Origin: Gigaspora rosea
Lineage: Eukaryota; Glomeromycota; Glomeromycetes; Diversisporales; Gigasporaceae
Direction: 5' to 3'
Length of the DNA: 64,000 nucleotides
NCBI GenBank assembly: GCA_003550325.1
Contig: QKWP01000143.1
Coordinates: 222,286-286,285 of the forward strand
Shown here one piece after another: positions 1 to 12,194 of this stretch (positions within the stretch are counted from its first letter, which is position 1; every line of letters begins with the position of its first letter). Under the pieces are notes generated by a model that ran no database searches, was not told the DNA's origin, and saw nothing but the letters and a program-made list of their open reading frames with translations. The translations under genes were made by a program, and so were the position numbers.

Positions 1-203
1 AAAAAAAAAAAAAGAGTCAAAGAAAATTGATTTTTGTTCATCATAAGATAGTAATTTTTTATTCCTTCATATTAAATTAAAAAAAAAAGTCTAAGAAAAA
101 TTGATTTTTGTTCGTTATAAGATAGTAATTTTTTATTCGCCATATCACGACACATTAAATTAAAAAAAAAAAGAGGCAAAGAAATTTGATTTTTGTTCGT
201 CAT
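1..203. repeat. Tandem repeat of about 80-85 bp, left part of CACTA target
   Basis: Three degenerate head-to-tail units share the core TTGATTTTTGTTCGTCATAA followed by GATAGTAATTTTTTATTC and an A-rich spacer. The third unit stops at CAT (201-203), where the CACTA element begins, and resumes at 8473 with CATAAGATAG. No coding potential was seen. Confidence 0.8.
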
Positions 204-218
204 CACTAGTCGAAATAT
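204..218 (+). repeat. CACTA left terminal inverted repeat
   Basis: CACTAGTCGAAATAT. It matches the right end perfectly as an inverted complement and is the presumed transposase binding and cleavage end. Confidence 0.93.
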
Positions 219-380
219 TGCCACTTGTTATGATGAATGTTATAAGTTTTCAAGCCGAATGTACAATGATTTTTATTGCCTTTATTATAAGTCAAATGAT
301 TGCTGTTTGGCGGCAATCGCTGCCACTTGGCAATCATTTGCCACTCTAAAAATCGGCATGAAATCGTAAATTGGAATCAA

Positions 381-735
381 AATAGAATTTTCGTAACCAT
401 TCATAAATAAATCGTTAAAAGTAGCACAGTACATTCATTTTAAATCGTTAAAATGGCCATAACATTTGATTATTTAAACATCAAAATCGATAAAAAATCG
501 AAATAGAATTTTCGTAACCATTCGTAAATAAATCATTAAAAGTAGCACAGTATATTCATTTTAAATCATTAAAAATAGCCATAACAATTGTTTATTTAAA
601 CATTAAAATCAATAAAAATCGAAACAAAAAATTTTGTAACCATGTTAAAAGTAACACAATACATTTGTTTTAAATCTTTAAAATAGTTATAAAAAATAGT
701 TATTTAAACATAAAATCGATAAAAATCGTTAGAAA
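381..735. repeat. Subterminal tandem repeat inside CACTA, period about 121 bp
   Basis: Two near-identical units begin with AATAGAATTTTCGTAACCAT at 381 and about 502. A third, shortened unit runs from about 622. Subterminal repeats are usual in CACTA elements and may be transposase-binding arrays; that role is inference. The 219-819 stretch holds only this and AT-rich spacer. Confidence 0.75.
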
Positions 736-1923
736 TCAGGGTTAAAAGATACTACTATATAAATCATTATAAAATATATTAAAAAACAAAAAACTTAAAA
801 AAATGATTTTCAAAAAAAATTATTCCTTAGGTGCTTCTTCCACAGATGCCACAGACTCATTGTCTGAATCTTCGCTTGTATATTCCGCAGTGTATTTAAG
901 TGCGCCACGAATCTCACCCATACTTGCACTTTCGCCGGTTCTGTACTCTCGTTTTCTTGAGTACAAAACTTGTTTACCATAGTCGCCACTATAAAATCGG
1001 CCTCTTTTTACTGGTCTTTCCACAGGGGCATCTTCCGGTTCTTTTCTTTTTTCTGGTTCTTTTCTTTTTTCCGGTGCTTTCCCTTTTTCCGGTGCTTTCC
1101 CTTTTTCCGCTGCTTTGCCTTTTTCCGTTGCTTTGCCTTTATCAGTTTCTGTGCTTTTATCGGTTTCCATGCTTTTATCGGTTTCTGTGCCTTTATTCGT
1201 CGCTTTGCTTTTTTCCGCCGCTTTGTTTTTTTCCGCCGCTTTGTTTTTTTCTGCTTCTATGCTTTTTTCACCGCTTTGCTTTTTTCTGCCGCTTTGCTTT
1301 TTTCTGCCGCTTTGCTTTTTTCTGCTTCTATGCTTTTTAATGCTTCTTCGATTTTTCTTCTTTTTTGTTCTTTCATACGATCATGTGCAACTTCTTCTTC
1401 TTCGGAAACGTAGGCCCAATCAGGTAAATCTTCAGGTCTAGCTACATCTAAAAAGAACGCATTATCGTTATAAAATCGTTTCCTCGTTTGTTGCGATGAT
1501 AAGATCTTTTTTGCTTGTTCATCCAAAGTTTTTCTTAGCAAATTTCGTAACTATAAAAATATCATTAGTATTATTAAAATAGTTAGCATGATTAATTGAA
1601 ATTTATGATTTCTACGATTGTTGAAATTTAGCAATAATCTGATCAAAATCAATTTACCTCGTCAGAACACTACGTATAATCATACACATTAGCATTTCTT
1701 TTCTTGTTGTCTTCAGCATCGGTCTCACTTTATTCTGGCGAGTGTATTTCGGTCCTTGAAAGTAAATTCATCAACCCTTTTCGCTTATATTTAATTATTC
1801 ACTTTGCTTGTCGTTCATATAACGATTGTGTGCCTTTAATTCTTCGTGCTTTTTTCTGTAAGCAAAAAATATATAAATGCATTAAATAAAAAATAAATAT
1901 AATATAAACAGTCATGTTTCGGA

Positions 1924-1988
1924 TTTTAATATTTATACTTACTGAACTTAGCCTGCAGGCTAAGTTCAGTAAGTTATAAATATTAATA
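1924..1988. repeat. Near-perfect 60-bp palindrome in an inferred intron
   Basis: The centre is GCCTGCAGGC (1951-1960). Arms of about 30 bp match except for one extra base. It lies between exons 3 and 4 of the minus-strand gene and would form a long RNA hairpin. Confidence 0.85.
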
Positions 1989-3169
1989 TCTGAAAACAGG
2001 TTTTTTTTTAAAATAATAACGTAAAATTTTCATACTTTATTTATCCTATTAATGGCATGAAGACGTCGATTGTCTTCATCTATTTTTTCTTGCTCAACTT
2101 TCAGATGCCGGCCCCTTTGGTGTCGTTGTAAAGCCCCTAACCAATCCCAAATCTCTTTTCGGGTAGGAGTGAAAGTCGGCGCCAACAATCGTTCTAATTC
2201 TGGTATTAGTTTGTTAAGAATTTTGTTTATTGTTCGGGCTCAAAAAAACTTTATCAATATTAAGTTGATATTTGCGCGGGATCATTTTTAATAAAATTTT
2301 CATCTCAGCCTATTAAAAATAAAGAAAAATAATTAAATCGAAAAAAACGGGAAAAAAATTAAATCGTTAGAAAAACATTAAAAAATCATAAAAAAAATTT
2401 TCGCAAAAAATTATAAAAGGGAAATCGTATAAAAAATATTAAAAATTTGCAAAAAAAAAAATCATAAGGTTAAAATCGTAAAAAAAAATCAATCAAAAGA
2501 TAAAAATAAATTATTAAAAGGAAATAATTGTAAAATGGAATCGTAAAATTTTAAAATTCGTAAAAAAAACAATAAAGTATAAATAAAAATCATAAAAAAA
2601 AAATCGAATAAAATATTAAAGAATATCATAATAATGAAAAAATATAAATTGTAAAATAAATTAAAAATCGTAAATAAATATAAAAAAATCAAATTGTTAA
2701 AAAGAAAAAAATCGTAAAAAAAAAGTTAATCATAAAAGATAAGAAAAAATTGAAAAATCGCAAACAAAATTAAAAATTGTAAAAATTTGTATTAAACTTA
2801 CCTGAGCTTCTTTCGGATCAAAGATTTTTTTGCACTTAGTTGGGATGGCTGTATTTCGGAACTACTTTTACCATTATTACCATCAGATAATTCACCTTCA
2901 CTTTCACTTTTTTCGCTTTCTGAAATCATTGATCCTGCAGTTTTGGATTGCAGGTCCGATTCCTTGCCAAAACTTTCATTGATAATGATTAGGCCACGAT
3001 TTCTTCTTTGGCTTGTTTGTTTTCAGCCTCCAAAACGACTACTCTGTGCTTTAACTTTACAATTTCTTTACGCAAACTTTCGTTTTCTATAAAAATAGGT
3101 AATAAAAACAAAAGATTAACAAAAAAAAACACAAACAAAAATGAGAAAGATAATCAAAATTATTACAAC

Positions 3170-3217
3170 TTTCGGCTGCCGTTTCCCAACATATATGTTG
3201 GGAAACAGCAGCCGAAA
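3170..3217. repeat. Near-perfect 48-bp palindrome in an inferred intron
   Basis: The arms TTTCGGCTGC and GCAGCCGAAA flank TTTCCCAACATATATGTTGG, itself a palindrome. It lies in the first inferred intron (3244-3087) of the minus-strand CACTA gene. Confidence 0.85.
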
Positions 3218-3705
3218 TTTTTTATAACTGAATTGATTATAAAACCTGCTTCCAACTCTTCAAATGACTTTTGTCGTTGAATATTTTGTTGTTTTTCTTT
3301 GTACATGCTTTCGGGTAATCGAAGTGATGGATATCTTTGCTTTAAGTTGGATAAAGCAGAAGTTAATTCAGGTGATGAGATAATAACAGGTGAAGTTGGA
3401 TGACTGAAAGCAGGTGTTGAAGGTCTAGCAAGTGGTGAAGATCGAACGGGAGAATGTGGTAAAGATCGAATGGGTGAATGTGGTGCAGATCGAACAGGTG
3501 CAGATCGAACAGGAGAATTTTGAGTTGTAGAAGTGCCAGTTTAACAAAGTCTAGTTGAAGGTAAAGTTTTGGATGAAGGTAAAGTTTCGAATGAAGGTAA
3601 AGGATTTTCAGTTAAAGGTTCAATTACAACGAGAGGTTCTTGTTGTTGACTTTTGGATGTATCGCATTTTAAAGGTTTTCATTGTTTGTTTGGTCGTTTT
3701 GACAT

Positions 3706-4879
3706 TGTAAAAAAAAAAAATATTGAGGAAATATTTGAGAAGTGTAGAGAAAAAAAATATATCGAAAGAAATATTTGAGAAGAAAAAAGGTAGGTTATAA
3801 GTATTCAAAAGAAAAAAAAGAGTTTGGTTTAGTAACGAAAAAAAAGAGTTTGGTTTAGTGACGAAAAAAAAATTGAAGTTGCAGAAAAAAAAATTCATAG
3901 AGAAAAGGCTTAACTTTTATAGATTTCTTTCGATCTCTGATTTTGTATGCAACTGTATTGTTTGCAATTTTGTTTAAAACTTTGACATAATTGAAACTTA
4001 TGGTAGAGATATTATACAATCATCATATTTGTGATCAATTCATGATCATGGGATAGACATTCGAAATTCTAAGGTGGTATCAAGAAAAACCAGATTTTAT
4101 ACATTCTGTAGTAATCGATCGGGTCTATGATTAATTAAGTTCATCTTATGCAATCGATCGAATCTTATACAATCAAGACAATCAAAAGTTAGACAAATCG
4201 TATAAAAAAATTAAACAATTAACAAAATTTAATTTAATCCTGCATAATACTGTAATAGTTCTAATGTTGTCAAATTTTTTATTACACAATGCTAAATTTT
4301 TAATATGCCGAAAACAATAGTTTTTTTTTATTTGCTGAAACAAGTGATTTAATTATGTATTGTTCGCAAATAAGAACTAAATTATTTTAATATATTGTTA
4401 ATATGTTTTGTCATTAGGGACTAATTATTACGCTTTGCAAAATGATATACTTTTGTTCAAATTTTTATCGCATACTTGATTGTTATCTGATTGCATGATT
4501 GTAAAAAATTGTAAAGTGTATTTTTTTGCTAAAAATTCAATATAAATATGTTATTTTCATTGACTATATTTATGTTTACTAAAAAATATTGCGAAGCAAT
4601 CGGTCAACAATCAGGTGATTGTTCAAGCGATTGTCAGTGATCTATCAATTTGAAACAAATCGCAATAATCAAATCATGTATTATTCGTATTTTTTGAAGG
4701 TTGATTTTTGACATAGTTGCTCTTTGTATTGTTATTTTATAATACTGAACAAAAATAATCAATATTGAATCGTATAAAAATCATCAATTTTCGTTTAGAA
4801 AAAATCTATAAAAATCATCAATTTTCGTTTAGAAAAAAGCTATTGTCTTTTGCAAATTCCATCTTTATTAATTATTAAA
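3706..4879. other. Intergenic region between divergent CACTA genes
   Basis: No coding sequence is visible in this AT-rich stretch. It must hold the promoters of both divergent genes. The only ordered feature is the 34-bp tandem repeat at 4773-4838. Confidence 0.6.
4773..4838 (+). promoter_or_regulatory. 34-bp tandem duplication just upstream of transposase
   Basis: TATAAAAATCATCAATTTTC followed by GTTTAGAAAAA occurs twice (4773-4804 and 4807-4838). Each copy starts with a TATAAAA box, 40-110 bp before the transposase ATG. Promoter function is inferred from position and motif. Confidence 0.5.
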
Positions 4880-7800
4880 ATGTCATCAAGAAAACGATCG
4901 CTTTCGTCTTTATTAAATGAAGAAGGTGTATCAAAACCACCACGAAAAAATACAAAACAAAGAAGAAAAGTTATATGTAATTGCGATAAGTGCAATGGAT
5001 CGCTTGTCGATTATAGAACGAAAGTTGCTCATGAAAGTAGGATACAACAACCACCAAAAAGACAAAGTTCGGCATTATCGTCACAAGAACAAGAAGAAAT
5101 GGGTGGTCCAAGTTCTTCACAAGATTTAATGGAAGAAATTGAAGAAATTGAAGAAGTTACTGACACTCCAGTGTCTGATGTGAACGAATATGTTTTTAAG
5201 CCCAGAGTCAGAAATCCGGCGTTAAATAGGGTTATGTCTTTTAATGTTGATTACGAACATTCGGCAGGTGAAGAGTTTGGTTCAAATTCGGCAGGTGAAG
5301 AGTTTGGTTCAAATTCGGCAGTTGAAGATGAGTTTGATGAAACACTCGATGTGTATACCGAAGATGACAACTTTTCTGAAACTAGCACTGAATCTGATGA
5401 AAGTTCTGATAATAGCGATAATGTTTTCGAAGACTATTCGGCCCCCAATTTTGAAATGCCACGAGAACCCAAAAATGTACATAACGACAATCGATTTACA
5501 TGGATACTTTTATGGATCATGAACTTCAAAATACAGTATAATATATCGGAAGGTGCAATTGAAGCGCTTCTAAAGTTTATGAAGTTAGTACTAATTGTAG
5601 TTGGTGGTATTGAATTTAACAACTTTCCTACATCCAAGTATAAAGTGAACAAAGCACTTGGATTGTCTGACGAATTTATTAGTTTTGTGTCATGTCCTAA
5701 ATGTCATAAACTATACAAGGAGGAAGAAGTGATAAAGTTTAAGCATAATAACCAGGCGTCGATTATGAGTTGTACCCATATAGAATTTTCTAATTCGAAA
5801 ATTAGAAAAAACAAGATTTGCAGGATCAATTTGTCAACGCAATCTAAGTTGTTAGATGGAAAGATCGTAAATCGACCAGAGTTAATTTTTCCTTACAGCC
5901 CAATTAGACACCAATTGGATAACATGTACCAGCGTCCAGGTTTTGAGAATAGTCTTTGGTATTGGGTAAATCGTTCAAGCTTCGATGATATTTTATGCGA
6001 TATTTATGATGGTGAAATTTGGAAAACCTTTAAAGATGAACAATTCAGCAAAGATTAGGCACTATTTTTCTGTAATGAAAAGGCAGATTAACATTTGGGA
6101 TTGATAGTAAACCTTGATTGGTTTCAACCATTCGATGGTGTATCGCATAGTACTGGTGTATTATATGCATCTATTGCGAATCTGCCATGTGACATTCAAT
6201 TTAAGCGTGAAAATATGTTAGTTTTAGGCATATTACCTAAGCTGGATGAAGTGAGTTTGCATAAAATAAACCATTATCTTTCCTAGTTGTTGACGAATTA
6301 GAGTCCCTTTGGCGTGGTGTGGCACTAAATTCAATAGCCGAGTTTTCTGAAGGAAGAACGATTTGTGCTGCTTTAATACTAATTTCATGTGATATTCCAG
6401 CTGCTCAAAAGTTATGTGAGCATATATCGGCATTAGTATCATGTCATCGTTACGAGAAAAGTGCTAATTATATTAACAGACATTTTAATTTCAACGGTAT
6501 GCAAAATATGGATGAATGGTTCGTTCAAAAAGATTTAGCAGTACATCAGAAAAAGGCTCTTGAATGGAGACATTGTAGTTCTGATGCTGAAAGAAAGTGT
6601 TTTGTTAAAGACAATAAAGTTCGATGGTCAGAATTACTTCGTCTAAATTATTTTAATCCTATTCGTCATGTTATCATTGATCCTATGCATTGCCTTTTTT
6701 GGGCATTGCTAAGTGGATTGTTAAGCGAATATGGATCGATAAAGGCATATTGACCCAAAATATGCTTACACAAATTCAATTCAAGGTGAATAGGATCCAA
6801 GTTCCATCAGATATTGGCCGGATTCCTGGGAATGTGAGCAGTGGGGATGGATTTTCAAATTTTACAGTTAATCAGTGGCGAAATTTTTTTACAATTTATG
6901 CTACTGTTGTTCTCTGGGAACACCTTTCGAATGATGATCGGCAAATTTTAACACAATTTGTAAAAATTTGCCAGATCTTAGTATCCAGAATAATGGAGCG
7001 CGACCTAATAAATGAAGCTCATGAAAGGTTAATCAATTTGATAAAAATTAAAGAAAGAAAATATGGGCCCGAAAAAATTACTCCTAATCTACATCTTTCG
7101 CTACATTTATGTGAATGTGCACAGGATTATGGTCCACTATATTCCTTTTGGTGTTTTTCATTCGAAAGGATGAATGGAATATTAGGGTCTTTGCCGAATA
7201 GCAATCGAAAAATAGAACCTGAATTAATGTGAAGACTAATGAATGATAGTCGCATTGTTAGCTTAACAGCTGCATCTGTAGTGGAAGGACTGGAATTGTT
7301 GCCAAATCGATCAGAAGTAGGGTCACTTTCGGATGCAAATCAGTTTTCTTCTGATGAAATGCGTAGGTTTTTATTTTATACGTATAATATTCAAAAATCG
7401 GTTATTACTGGTTCGGAACGATTTCTTGGCGAGTTATTACCACCTCAACGGCAAAAGTTAATAATTCCTGCCGATTTATTGGACTTGCTAGTAGAATATT
7501 ATACTGCGACTTATGAAAATTTGAGTTTTAGAAAACCTTTTGCTGACAATCTTGATGACTCATTTATTGTTTTTAACCGGGCGGACCAATATGGAAGATG
7601 CAGAATAGGATCGGAAATATTTGGTTCTGACATGTCTTCTAGGTATGTAAAAAGTTCGTTTGTTTTGGCCCGGTTTGTGAATCAAGATGGAAGTATTGAT
7701 TTGTATCCCGGACAAGTCCAATATTTCATTAGTCATTCAGTAAATCTGCCGAATGGGTTTATTGAACACAAATTGGCATACATCAAATGGTATAAGCCTA

Positions 7801-7994
7801 TAAGTTTAGCGGCAACTCAATTTCATTTTAGCAGCAATGATGATGCCGAAACATGTAATGTTGAACTCTGGGACACTCAATTTTATCCGATTCGTCGTGA
7901 ATGCATTATTCCGGTACATAACATTTTTAGTCGATTTATACCATTCAAGTATAAAATATCAGATAGCCAAAATTCTCGAGAATATTTAGCGTAA
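4880..7994 (+). pseudogene. CACTA/EnSpm-family transposase, disrupted
   Basis: Nuclear cut-and-paste transposase. The chosen ATG at 4880 begins MSSRKRSLSSLL; an upstream in-frame ATG at 4850 is possible. Order: basic N-terminus, CNCDKCNG zinc-like motif near residue 32, acidic region with a small duplicated segment (GEEFGSNSA), CPKCHKLY motif near residue 270, the core block LIVNLDWFQPFDGVSHSTGV (about 6101-6160), INHYL, the CACTA-family signature IDPMHCLF (about 6676-6699), and LHLCECAQDYGPLYSFWCFS ahead of ERMNG (about 7102-7175). Lesions: in-frame stops at 6056-6058, about 6092 and 7230-7232, plus frame slips near 6284 and near 6697, where a T run seems one base too long. Decay implies mobilisation only in trans. 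The family is clear; functional loss is inferred. Confidence 0.88.
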
Positions 7995-8457
7995 TTCCTT
8001 TAAATCATAAATTTAATATTAAATATATTTAATCTAAATTTAGTAATTAATAATGCGATTTTTAAACCATTTTCACTGATTTTTTAATTTACATTGCCTT
8101 ATATTGTTTACAATCGATTGCAATCATTCAAGTTCACATCGATAAAATCATATCAATATCCATCTTATTTAAAAATTTCTTTGATATATGCGAATTATAT
8201 GTTTTATTTGATGAAACTTATACGAATTGTTAAAATAGCCGAAATTATATGATTTATATAATTTATAAAAACGATAAGATTCAGCTGTCGATTTTTTCTA
8301 TTTTTGCTGATTGTTGCTAATTTTTATTTATAAAAATTGGTAAACAAACGGATATTATACCAAATTTGCTTTTTAAACATTCAGTTATAGCCGAATGTTA
8401 ATCGATTTCTCTCTTTTAATGCCAATTTGTATACGAACCTTGTAGTGCCGAATTTTG
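7995..8457. other. CACTA 3' non-coding and subterminal region
   Basis: AT-rich sequence between the transposase stop and the right end. It includes one AGCCGAATGT copy shared with the left end. No ORF is supported. Confidence 0.6.
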
Positions 8458-8472
8458 ATATTTCGACTAGTG
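8458..8472 (-). repeat. CACTA right terminal inverted repeat
   Basis: ATATTTCGACTAGTG, the inverse complement of 204-218. It is followed by the CAT duplication at 8473-8475. Confidence 0.93.
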
Positions 8473-8895
8473 CATAAGATAGTTATTGTTTATTCAACAT
8501 ATCATGCCACATTAAATTATTAAAAAAAAGTAATTATTATTCGTCATAATGATAGTCTAAATTAATATTGCTAAACTGTTCTATTAAACTCGTTTGGAGC
8601 ATGATTTAATAATAAAAATCATGTGACCACAAAAACTTGAGTTCCATTGGGTTCGGTTCCAAGCAGGGTCGAACTGAGTTTCGGCAAGCAGGATAACATC
8701 CCTAGTTACTATCATGTATTACTATTAAAAATTCTCATATAAAACTTGCCAATATTCTAATAATCACAAATCGTAATCGATAAAAAAAAAAACATATAAG
8801 ATACAATACATGCAATGTATATATTTAAAAAAAAACATCAATACGTAGCAATTTACTTTATGATTAGCTTAAATTACATGGGCTAAGTGCAATAA
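8473..8895. other. Right half of target repeat and unassigned DNA
   Basis: 8473-8560 continues the tandem repeat interrupted by the CACTA element. About 8645-8703 ends in AACATCCCTA, which inverted is TAGGGATG, a hAT-like terminus without a visible partner. No genes were seen. Confidence 0.5.
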
Positions 8896-9093
8896 AAAAG
8901 GGGAAATCGACGAATTTTCAAAAAAATTTTTTTACATAAATCAATTTAAAATAAGATCAGTATCATCTAGTTGTATTAATAAAATTTTATAGTATAGCTC
9001 TTTAAAGTTTGTATTTTCTTAATAGTTTATTATAAGATTTAACATAAAAATGATCTTCCGAAGATCTTTTGTTTTGTCGATTTCCCCCTTTTC
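8896..9093. mobile_element. MITE-like element of about 200 bp
   Basis: The left end AAAAGGGGAAATCGACGAA and right end TTTTGTCGATTTCCCCCTTTT are inverted copies with two or three mismatches. The interior is AT-rich with an internal palindrome (GATCTTCCGAAGATC). No target duplication could be fixed and no ORF is present. Confidence 0.55.
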
Positions 9094-9879
9094 TACCACA
9101 TGTATGTACAGTACGTATAGTAACAGCGTTCATAGTAATTAAAGCAAACTTTGCAATTAATAGAATTCAATATTTTCTTATGATAATTTTATCATAATCG
9201 GTAATTGTTTATGTACAATAAATTTTAATTGCAATTAATTTTTCGGTACCACTGCTTATGAGTCAAGGAAAAAACCACAATTATTAATTGCGTAAGACAT
9301 TCTTCAATCGTTACAAATTGAACACGACTAGAGCGATTCTTAGTGCAGATCATAAGACTTAATGTGATAAACTATTATGCCATATAATCCATATAAACTG
9401 TAAGATTTATGTATTTATTAATGTTTGGTGCTTAAGATAATAAATTTAGTCATTCGTGTCGAGAGTCCTAATTCCCACCACTTCTTATATGACGAATCAA
9501 ATTACACTGCTACAAAATCTATAATATAATAATAGTAATAATAATGAGTACATTATTTCTACAATCAAAATATTGCTAAAATTTAATCATCAAATTATTT
9601 TCTTGAAAATAAAATTTAAAATTTCTCCATATTACTTCGAAAATTCTGAAGTCAAATTTTGCAAAATTACTTGCGTGAATACAATGAACTCATAAAACAT
9701 TAATTTTCGAAAACATTGAACTATAAAACTTTTAGACAAATTACTATGCGATAATATTGAAATCAAAATTTACACCAACCTACTTTTGTGAAACAAAATT
9801 TATTGTATTCATAAAAATTTTTTTAAATACAACTAATAATGATGCAACTATGAATTTAAATTTTTAAATATATACATTA
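9094..9879. other. AT-rich non-coding DNA
   Basis: No gene, RNA gene or clear repeat was recognised here. Confidence 0.4.
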
Positions 9880-11308
9880 TTACTGTAATTAGTTAAAATT
9901 TATGATTTTATCTTATAGGATTGTTAGCTCTTTATTAAAACAATTTGAAATATTTAGCAATTTTTGTTTGTTCATTTTTTTTTTTATTTTTTTTTGCTTT
10001 GAATAAAAATTATTTGTTCGCTTTTAAATACATGCAACAGGGAAATAATAAATCTTAAGCATATGCATACAAAATAAATATTTAATACTTGGATTGCCTT
10101 ATAAGTTCTTCAATTTTGGATTCAATATTCCCATTATTATCGGCAGCTCAAGGAGAAATTCTATTTGTGCAATTCTTGTAAGATTATTTAATCGAATACT
10201 TATAAAAAGCTACTAAACTTATGAGAGTCACCAAACATTAGTATTAAATAGCAAAAAGTTATTAATGAAATTTTAATAGGTATGTAACTATTACAAAAAC
10301 ATTCGCAGAAAAATTTATTAAAAATTATTTAACAAGTATGTAAATATTACGAAAAAAGAGCATTCACAAAAAAATTTAATTAAAAAAAAAACAATTAAAA
10401 ATTGACTACACTTATTATAAGAGACAGCCATAAATCGCAATCCTATATAAATTAAGAGCAACATAATTTTTAGAATTAAACTAAAATTTTTGGATGAATA
10501 ATAGGAGAATTTGATAAGATACATGTAAGTTTATTTTATATAGGATAGCTAATTATGGTGTTTTCACACTATTAACTAGTTTAATATTAAATATTAAATG
10601 TAGATTCTTTCTGAAATTTTACAAATAACTACTGTAGAATATACAAAAAATAAAATCTTTAGAAGAGCTACATTTTTAATTTTTATATCATCTTTGAAAA
10701 TGATAAATTTTTATTGCATATTACAAACACTTTAATTTTATAATAAAAAAAATAAACCGTTAAATTTATTTATTTTATACCCTTTGGCGATGGTGCCAAA
10801 TGATTCATTGATATCTGTAAACAGCTAAAGCTTAATTTATAAGTTAGTATCAGACTTGCTAGCTAATTATTTACTCATATATAATTGATTAGAAATTAAT
10901 TATGAATTACTATCTTTATAATTAATATTATAAATTTAGCATATTTACAAACAGGTACACAAAGTCATTTGTCAAAGTTCTATATATTACCGAAGTATTA
11001 ACAATGGTAATACTCAGAATTCATAGGATTTAAAACATTATTGGTCGCTCTATTTTGCAACGAGTAATAAAACTAACGACATAATAATATCTTAGATACT
11101 CTTTTAAGAGTAAATTGCTATTTTTTTTAAATATCTCGTACTGTCACTAATGAAACTTTTCACTACATTGGCTTATGTAAGTACGATCCTAATTTTTCAA
11201 GGATGATAGCCAATCACTGTTTATACTAACATATTTCGTAATAAATCAAAATTGGTTTTTTTATTTAAACACTTATGTCCTAATTATTAAATTTTAAACT
11301 TGATTAAA

Positions 11309-12004
11309 ATGTCACTAAAATATTTTGAAACCTTTCAAAGAATTATCTTGGACTTCTTGACGACAAAGAGGATTTTGATATAGTCATTAATGTTAGTGAA
11401 TTTCCAATCACAAAAATATGTTGAGCACACACTTCAATTTTAGGATATTGATCTTTATATTTTCGCAATGAATTGGAGAATATCGGTAAAAATAATATCA
11501 AACCATTCAAAACATATTTCTATCCATCATTTTGAGCTTATTATCAAGTAAGATACTTTATGCTATATAATGATTCATAATTTATACTATGTTATAAAAA
11601 GATCTCCAAAGTATACATAAATTTTATACAAAGATAGATCTATTAGTACTGCTGTATCATTTATTTTTGAGCTCATGCTAATTGCTTATGTGTTTTTTGT
11701 TTTTGATGAATTGGCCAAGAACTTCACGCTCATTGACTTCGTTTACATTTTAATTGTATTTATCAAGAGAGTTTTCAGAGTAATAAGCCTCAAAATTTAC
11801 AAAACTGGTGTAATGATATTATGGTAAAGTACTCAAGCAAGATTTTGATTCTGAAGAATTCTTCACAGTTCAAGAAACCGCTAGTCTTACTTATTAGACG
11901 AGATTATTTACAAATGGAAGAAGTAATAATTTGGAATTAGATCATAAAATGGAGAATTATAAAAAATCCTGGCTTACTATCCGATTCAAAGATTGGTCAT
12001 GAGT
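11309..12004 (+). pseudogene. Truncated BTB-BACK gene copy (unit A)
   Basis: The ATG at 11309 opens a reading resembling the N-terminus of the BTB-TLDc genes at 40232 and 47079 (KYFET, then LDLLDDKEDFDIVINV-like). The BTB exon ends ATTATCAA then GTAAG near 11550, as in the other copies. The second exon has an FIFELML-like stretch and a BACK-like region up to an IGHE equivalent near 12004, where homology stops. Frame slips and stops occur throughout, and the TLDc domain is missing. BTB domains mediate dimerisation and Cullin-3 binding in known proteins; this copy should make none. Confidence 0.8.
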
Positions 12005-12194
12005 TTTTTTTTCCAAATTAAGGCTCTGCTTCTAGAATTAAATCGGGACCGGTCCGGACTTTCACATCTGAGTTACCAGTATATAGTATAATCTGTGTTT
12101 GGTTAATTGCATTCTTCATATAAACTTAATGTTCTTTTGATTCTTCATTCATTGAACAACAGAAGGAATATATTAATGTTTATAAATTAGTGTA

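Larger units (their letters stand above)
820..3705 (-). pseudogene. CACTA second gene (charged, coiled-coil protein), five exons, broken
   Basis: I do not recognise the family. Reading from an ATG at 3705, five exons joined by GT-AG introns can be traced: 3705-3245, 3086-2802, 2310-2036, 1855-1658 and 1550-820. Exon 1 has Pro/Ser repeats built on SPVRS, then a basic stretch. Exon 2 has a heptad-like coiled coil (residues such as ENESLRKEIVKLKHRVVVLE) and an acidic Ser/Glu tail. Exon 3 contains LERLLAPTFTPTRKEIWDWL. Exon 5 is dominated by EKSKAA and EKGKAPEK-type hexapeptides before an acidic C-terminus. Lesions: stops at codon 9 and near 3541, frame slips in exons 2 and 3, stops in exon 4, and a 1-nt slip near 1270 in the repeats. 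Its divergent position suggests an accessory, possibly DNA-binding, transposition protein; that is inference. Confidence 0.6.
204..8472 (+). mobile_element. CACTA (EnSpm/Plavaka-like) DNA transposon, complete but inactivated
   Basis: The element starts CACTAGTCGAAATAT (204-218) and ends with its exact inverse complement (8458-8472), a perfect 15-bp terminal inverted repeat with the diagnostic CACTA/TAGTG ends. It is flanked by the 3-bp direct repeat CAT (201-203 and 8473-8475), the target duplication size typical of CACTA elements. Inside are a plus-strand transposase with the DPMH block of the CACTA family and a divergent minus-strand gene. Both are broken, so the copy should be non-autonomous. 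Subterminal AGCCGAATGT recurs near both ends (about 273 and 8390). Boundaries are directly visible; the superfamily follows from the ends plus the transposase. Confidence 0.93.

Noticed and set aside
900..1441. Plus-strand open frames rich in Phe/Leu/Cys
   Set aside because: They are the complement of the Lys/Glu/Ala-repeat exon on the minus strand; low-complexity shadows without their own motifs.
8645..8703. hAT-like terminus ending AACATCCCTA
   Set aside because: No partner end or 8-bp duplication could be found in either direction.
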